Part shown: piece after piece, positions 60,016 to 64,000 of the stretch
Position numbering within the stretch: the first letter of the stretch is position 1
Layout: each line of letters opens with the position of its first letter
Source: an uncultured Flavihumibacter sp.
GTDB lineage: Bacteria > Bacteroidota > Bacteroidia > Chitinophagales > Chitinophagaceae
DNA length: 64,000 nucleotides
Direction of reading: 5' to 3'
Assembly (NCBI GenBank): GCA_902168105.1
Contig: CABHOY010000030.1
Coordinates: 248,001 to 312,000, forward strand
Position numbers and translations under genes: made by a program
The notes under the pieces: model-generated
Told to the model about the DNA's origin: nothing
The model's input: the letters and a program-made list of their open reading frames with translations, nothing else
The model's database searches: none

Positions 60016-62127
60016 TCAATAAGATACCCGGATAGTTGTCAGCTGCCCAATGGTACCATCTTTCATAACAGCCCGGATGCCATACTGGTATTCTGTATTA
60101 ACCACCAGTTCCTCATCAACGGTCTGTCTGCTGCCGGCTTTCATCACCTTCCATAATGATATCGGCGTGCCAACAGGCGCCTTATATAATTGATACTCCT
60201 GTACGGCAGCAATATCCAGGTTATCCTTCCAGAAGATCTCCAGATAAAATTTATCGCGGTAAACAGTAGCATTGAACGACTTCACTTTTGCAGCTTCCGG
60301 TTTTGGCGGAATACTGACCAACAATGGTTTTACAGCCGTTGATTCTAATCCGCTGCTGTCTCTTGCAATGATGATGTAACTATAGGAACGGCCTGGTTCC
60401 ACAGCTATATCCTGGTAATAATCAGCTTTGATGCCCAGTACTTTCAGCTCCTGCCATCTGACGCCGGAATCAGCCATATTTCTGCGATACAGCACATGCG
60501 CAGCTACATCATCATCCTGGCTGGCAATCCAGTTGAGTTTAACACTGTTGTCAATCACCTTATACGCTGCGAACACTGGTGATGACGGCGGGACCACATC
60601 CGGCTTCTTTACAGTAATGACCTGTGAAAAAGCAGATTGATTATAACGTTTGTCAAATGCGGTAACTGCATAGTATACCTTGCTATTAAGGGATTTAATG
60701 ACAACGGAATCTTTAAAGCTGTTGGCGAATATCACGGTATCAGTTATTGGCGACATTTCATGCCCACCTACATGCGCACGGAATACTTTATATCCCAGCA
60801 TATCTGTTTCTTTATTTCTTTCCCAGGTGATAGTCACTTTCCCTGCACTGTCTATCACTGCCTGCACACCCACCGGTGCCGCAGGTGGAGTTGAATCCAC
60901 CGGCTGCACCAGCACAGGGAAAGACAAAGAGGACTTCCCTTCTTTGGCTACTGCGGTGATCGTGAAATAGTTGGTAGGAAATAATTTATCATACTTCAAT
61001 TCACGACTGTCAGCAGGAATGTTCTCCATCACTACTTTATAAGGTCCTGCTTCTTTCTCTGCCTGATTGAGTGCAAAGCCTTTGATCTTATCATTGCCCT
61101 GCTGATCAAACTCCCAGGTCATGGTCATCCCGCCCTTTTCATCAATTTCATTTCTGCGGATATGCGGTACATATTCCAGGAGCTCCTGCCCTTTTACTTT
61201 GACAGGTAATGATGGCGGCCCTGTTTCACCAAAGGGCGTAACACCGCGCAGGCGGTACAGATAAGTGGTGTTATTGTCCTTTAAAGAATCAGTGAGCCAG
61301 GTGGTACTGGCTTTATTATCTTTCTGATTAATATTGGTAACTGGTAAACCCGTCGTCTTCGTGTAATTCAGTCCATTGTCGGCAGACTTCTCCACGTACC
61401 AGGATGTATAATCACTACTAACGATCTGCTGACGCCAGCTCAGTAACACACTTTTGTTGCCGCTTATAAATGCCGGCACAGCAGGTACAGGTAAAGGCTG
61501 ATAATCTTTCAGGCCTATCAGTGCACCGGATGAATCGACGCGCATAGTAGTAACAGGTCCCAGTGTACGTATACGATATAGATATTTCTCATTTTGCACG
61601 GCGGTGGTATCTTCCCATGCCCATCCCGCCATCTTTGCCGCAGCAAAGCTGTTATCTGCCGCATACAAAGACATCGCATAACGTTGCGTGATCTCATTTG
61701 TTTGACTGATCATGGAAGCAATGCTCTTATCAGTCTTTCCGCTTACCTCAAAGTCTTTACCATAGAGTGCCTGTGCTATCACTGCCGCATAGCTGTCATG
61801 CTGAACGATCTGCTCCCAACGCTCTAATGGTGCGGGTTTTATCGGCGTCGCATTCAATACTTTTCTTGTTACTACCGGCAGCGTTTTACCATCGCGCATG
61901 ATGGTAAAACGAGTGATCTCAAAACCATACCCGTTAGTGAATTTCCAGGCCGCAGGTGTTGTTACCGCCCAACGCAGCAGGATCCTGTCGGCCGTAGCCC
62001 TGGCCAACACACGGATGGCCGGCTTCTCCTTAACGGGCTGTTTATCTTTTCCGGCCTGCGCATGTAAACTACCGAAGCAACACATGCCTGCGCTTATCAT
62101 CACTATTATCTTCAATATTCTTAACAT
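60016..62127 (-). CDS. Secreted protein with tandem fibronectin type III domains
   Basis: 703 residues with a signal peptide (MLRILKIIVMISAGMCCFGSLHAQ). At least five FN3-like domains can be read from the repeated Trp/Tyr pattern, for example VLLSWRQQIV...WYVEKSADNG, VTITWERNKETDMLGYKVFRA and VKLNWIASQDDDVAAHVLYRR, joined by PP-rich linkers (DSTPPAAPVGV, DVVPPSSPVFA). An insertion of about 100 helical residues follows the first domain (AQALYGKDFEVSGKTDKSIASM). There is no T9SS sorting domain at the end, so it is probably periplasmic or held by a partner. It lies 10 bases after one gene and 21 before the next and so belongs to the toxin-locus transcript. A scaffold role is inference. Confidence 0.82.
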   Translation of the reverse strand: MLRILKIIVMISAGMCCFGSLHAQAGKDKQPVKEKPAIRVLARATADRILLRWAVTTPAAWKFTNGYGFEITRFTIMRDGKTLPVVTRKVLNATPIKPAPLERWEQIVQHDSYAAVIAQALYGKDFEVSGKTDKSIASMISQTNEITQRYAMSLYAADNSFAAAKMAGWAWEDTTAVQNEKYLYRIRTLGPVTTMRVDSSGALIGLKDYQPLPVPAVPAFISGNKSVLLSWRQQIVSSDYTSWYVEKSADNGLNYTKTTGLPVTNINQKDNKASTTWLTDSLKDNNTTYLYRLRGVTPFGETGPPSLPVKVKGQELLEYVPHIRRNEIDEKGGMTMTWEFDQQGNDKIKGFALNQAEKEAGPYKVVMENIPADSRELKYDKLFPTNYFTITAVAKEGKSSLSFPVLVQPVDSTPPAAPVGVQAVIDSAGKVTITWERNKETDMLGYKVFRAHVGGHEMSPITDTVIFANSFKDSVVIKSLNSKVYYAVTAFDKRYNQSAFSQVITVKKPDVVPPSSPVFAAYKVIDNSVKLNWIASQDDDVAAHVLYRRNMADSGVRWQELKVLGIKADYYQDIAVEPGRSYSYIIIARDSSGLESTAVKPLLVSIPPKPEAAKVKSFNATVYRDKFYLEIFWKDNLDIAAVQEYQLYKAPVGTPISLWKVMKAGSRQTVDEELVVNTEYQYGIRAVMKDGTIGQLTTIRVSY

Positions 62128-62137
62128 ACTGCCTGTT

Positions 62138-64000
62138 TTATCTTAATGGGTTAGGATATGCAACAATACCGCTGGTACCTGATTGTCCACCCGGTAGCAC
62201 ATACTGGTACTTCACATTGTATTTTCCGTAAGGGATGAATGGGAATATCGTCTCCAGGAAAGACCCGTAGGCTGCCTTATCAGTGGCCTCCACATAGTGG
62301 TTGGACACTTCATAATGCAGGTTCACAAAATCCTTTTTAAACAATACCTCCGCATGATACTCATATGGCAACCTTGTTTTCAGCCATGCGCTTATGCCTT
62401 CACCCTGGCGGGCATCCAGCAGGTACTGATCATTCACCGGCATCGCACGCATAGGCGGTACACCGTAGATACTGGTATCCCTGTTGCTGAGATAAATATT
62501 ATCGAACAAAGGATAGTTTGCATACATATGTGGATTGATATCTTCCTGGAAGTAGCTGTTATCCTGCATGGCCGTAACCATTACCAATGGCTTGCTGTCA
62601 GTATACATAGTTCCTTCCAGCTCTGAAATATCGAAGACCTCATATGCGTTCACACTTGCCTGTAGTGTGATAGATTCCTGTGCCACCAGCGTGGCTACAC
62701 CTGACTGCACCTTTATACTTCCCATCTTTTCCGCAAATGTTTTGTACTTGCTGGCATGGAAGCTGTAGTTGAGGAGTGACTTGGTAACATCTCCCCTGCT
62801 TACGTCTTGCGCCTTGCTGCTCTTCACAGCGTAATCACCACCTTCTGCGTTATTCTCACTGCTATATGCAGCTATGGTAGTTCCATCATCACTACCTCCC
62901 GGCGGAATAGCCACGACGTCAAATGCATAGGTCGTAATGGTATTAAGTTTAGGCAGTGCATAGCTCAATTGCTGGGAGGCTATGTCATATTGCATATCCA
63001 GCTTATTATCTGCAGCTCCGTCTGTATGGAACTGTATTTTATATTTCCATCGTGGATCAAAGAGATAGCTCTGACCACGTTTCAGCAATACATAACCTTT
63101 ATCCGATTCGCCCGGGAAATAGTTCTGCTGGGTTACAACCGGGTAAGCATATTGAATATTCTGCATCGGGATATAGTCCGGCGCTGTGCCGGTGGTAAAG
63201 TCACGTTCTTCTGTTTCCTGACTCTTCGCACCATTTACATATACAACCTGCCAGTTACCATTTACCAACTCTTCAAAAGTCACGCTCACTTTTGCTTTCA
63301 GGGTTTTCTTCGGCGGAAGGACTTCTTTTGAATAGAAGCTGACACCATCTTCATTGGCATTCCATTGCAGCTTACCAGGTATAGCCTGGCCATTATCTGT
63401 GACCAGGAAGGTATCCAGTTTGGCACGGAAGGTTTTTACACCATTGTCATCTTCAACATCAAAAGGTTTATTTATTTTCATGTTAAATGCAGCTGTAGGC
63501 GCCGCGAACACATCTACATTCGTACTTCCTTTAGCAGGTGAAACATCACCGATGATCTTCACATCAACAGGACTGCTACCGTTCTCTATTTCACACTCAC
63601 TGCCGAGGGTTATCTTCATACGCATATTACCATTCACCAAACCACCAAGGATACTGAACTTCAGGGCCATATAACCACGCAGCCACGTCGGGTTTGGCAA
63701 CTTGGCCTGCATCAGCACCGCTGCAGCCCCTGAAATAATCGGGAATCGTCCTTTGATGAACATCAAATTTACTTTCACACCAACCTCGCCTTGCAGATAC
63801 ACATAACTCTGACCATTCGCATACCATCCATTGATACCAATAGGATCATTACTGCCTTTACAATGTGTCTCCTGTCCGTAGTCTTTCAACATGATATCGA
63901 ATCCTACACCGGCCTTGAAGTTGGCGTACAATATCAGGAAGGTAAGGTCGCCGGTTTCTACTGAAAGCCTGGCCCCGAAAGCAAATCCCTTGCCCTCACC
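62138..64000 (-). CDS. Large secreted beta-rich protein of the toxin locus, 3' part only
   Basis: The frame is open to the window edge, so only the last 620 codons are seen and the start lies beyond base 64000. The visible part begins with beta-strand-rich sequence (FAFGARLSVETGDLTFLILYANFKAGVGFDIML), a Cys in ETHCKGSNDP, and then Ig-like modules (LKAKVSVTFEELVNGNWQVVYVNG). The end, VLPGGQSGTSGIVAYPNPLR, stops exactly at a YPNP that normally opens a T9SS sorting domain, without the rest of that domain. It is the first visible member of the same-strand series leading to the toxin-like gene. No known family is named. Confidence 0.75.
   Translation of the reverse strand, partial: GEGKGFAFGARLSVETGDLTFLILYANFKAGVGFDIMLKDYGQETHCKGSNDPIGINGWYANGQSYVYLQGEVGVKVNLMFIKGRFPIISGAAAVLMQAKLPNPTWLRGYMALKFSILGGLVNGNMRMKITLGSECEIENGSSPVDVKIIGDVSPAKGSTNVDVFAAPTAAFNMKINKPFDVEDDNGVKTFRAKLDTFLVTDNGQAIPGKLQWNANEDGVSFYSKEVLPPKKTLKAKVSVTFEELVNGNWQVVYVNGAKSQETEERDFTTGTAPDYIPMQNIQYAYPVVTQQNYFPGESDKGYVLLKRGQSYLFDPRWKYKIQFHTDGAADNKLDMQYDIASQQLSYALPKLNTITTYAFDVVAIPPGGSDDGTTIAAYSSENNAEGGDYAVKSSKAQDVSRGDVTKSLLNYSFHASKYKTFAEKMGSIKVQSGVATLVAQESITLQASVNAYEVFDISELEGTMYTDSKPLVMVTAMQDNSYFQEDINPHMYANYPLFDNIYLSNRDTSIYGVPPMRAMPVNDQYLLDARQGEGISAWLKTRLPYEYHAEVLFKKDFVNLHYEVSNHYVEATDKAAYGSFLETIFPFIPYGKYNVKYQYVLPGGQSGTSGIVAYPNPLR

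Overview
The window looks like chromosomal DNA of a Bacteroidota bacterium, most likely a Chitinophaga-like member of the Chitinophagaceae. The evidence is SusC/SusD outer-membrane uptake proteins with a FecI-type sigma factor and FecR anti-sigma, SPII lipoproteins, a type IX secretion (T9SS) sorting domain on a SprB-repeat protein, secreted GH2 and GH51 glycosidases, and TTTG-N18/19-TAnnTTTG promoters in front of tRNA genes. Family assignments were made by reading the sequence; no database search was run.

Layout. 1-3.2 kb (+): end of a surface-polysaccharide locus (FkbM-type methyltransferase end, undecaprenyl-phosphate sugar transferase, WcaI-like glycosyltransferase). 3.2-10.7 kb (-): two lipoproteins, a GH2 exo-glycosidase, a secreted HEAT-repeat protein and a Tat-exported Gfo/Idh/MocA oxidoreductase. 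10.9-13.2 kb (+): MauE-like membrane protein, a membrane-anchored protein and two tandem small secreted cysteine-rich proteins. They face a minus-strand TlpA-type thioredoxin, SusD and SusC set (13.1-19.5 kb) whose divergent sigma/anti-sigma pair lies at 19.9-21.6 kb. 22.0-28.0 kb (-): a signalling operon of a large hybrid kinase, CheR, CheB and a second REC-kinase. 28.5-38.2 kb (+): response regulator, HEAT-repeat membrane protein, two cellulose-synthase-like GT2 enzymes, a TPR/outer-membrane-barrel protein and a DUF4838 lipoprotein. This has the logic of a synthase-dependent exopolysaccharide exporter. 38.2-45 kb: GH51 arabinofuranosidase, two duplicated tRNA-Gly units, an 11-bp tandem repeat ending in a 26-bp perfect hairpin, a rhamnosyltransferase-like GT2, a histidine kinase, tRNA-Leu and two hypothetical proteins.

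45-64 kb (-): the most unusual region. A long same-strand series of secreted proteins (a large protein open at the window end, a multi-FN3 protein, a 1608-residue SprB-repeat protein with a T9SS sorting domain) leads to a 2055-residue polymorphic-toxin-like protein. That protein has an HEXXH protease-like motif, hydrophobic pre-toxin helices, a His/Cys autoprocessing-protease-like block and a variable tip. It is followed by four paralogous immunity-like genes, a second small paralogous pair (one member frameshifted) and two degenerate segments resembling the toxin's 3' end. I read this as a T9SS-associated polymorphic toxin locus that has exchanged tips and kept its immunity genes.
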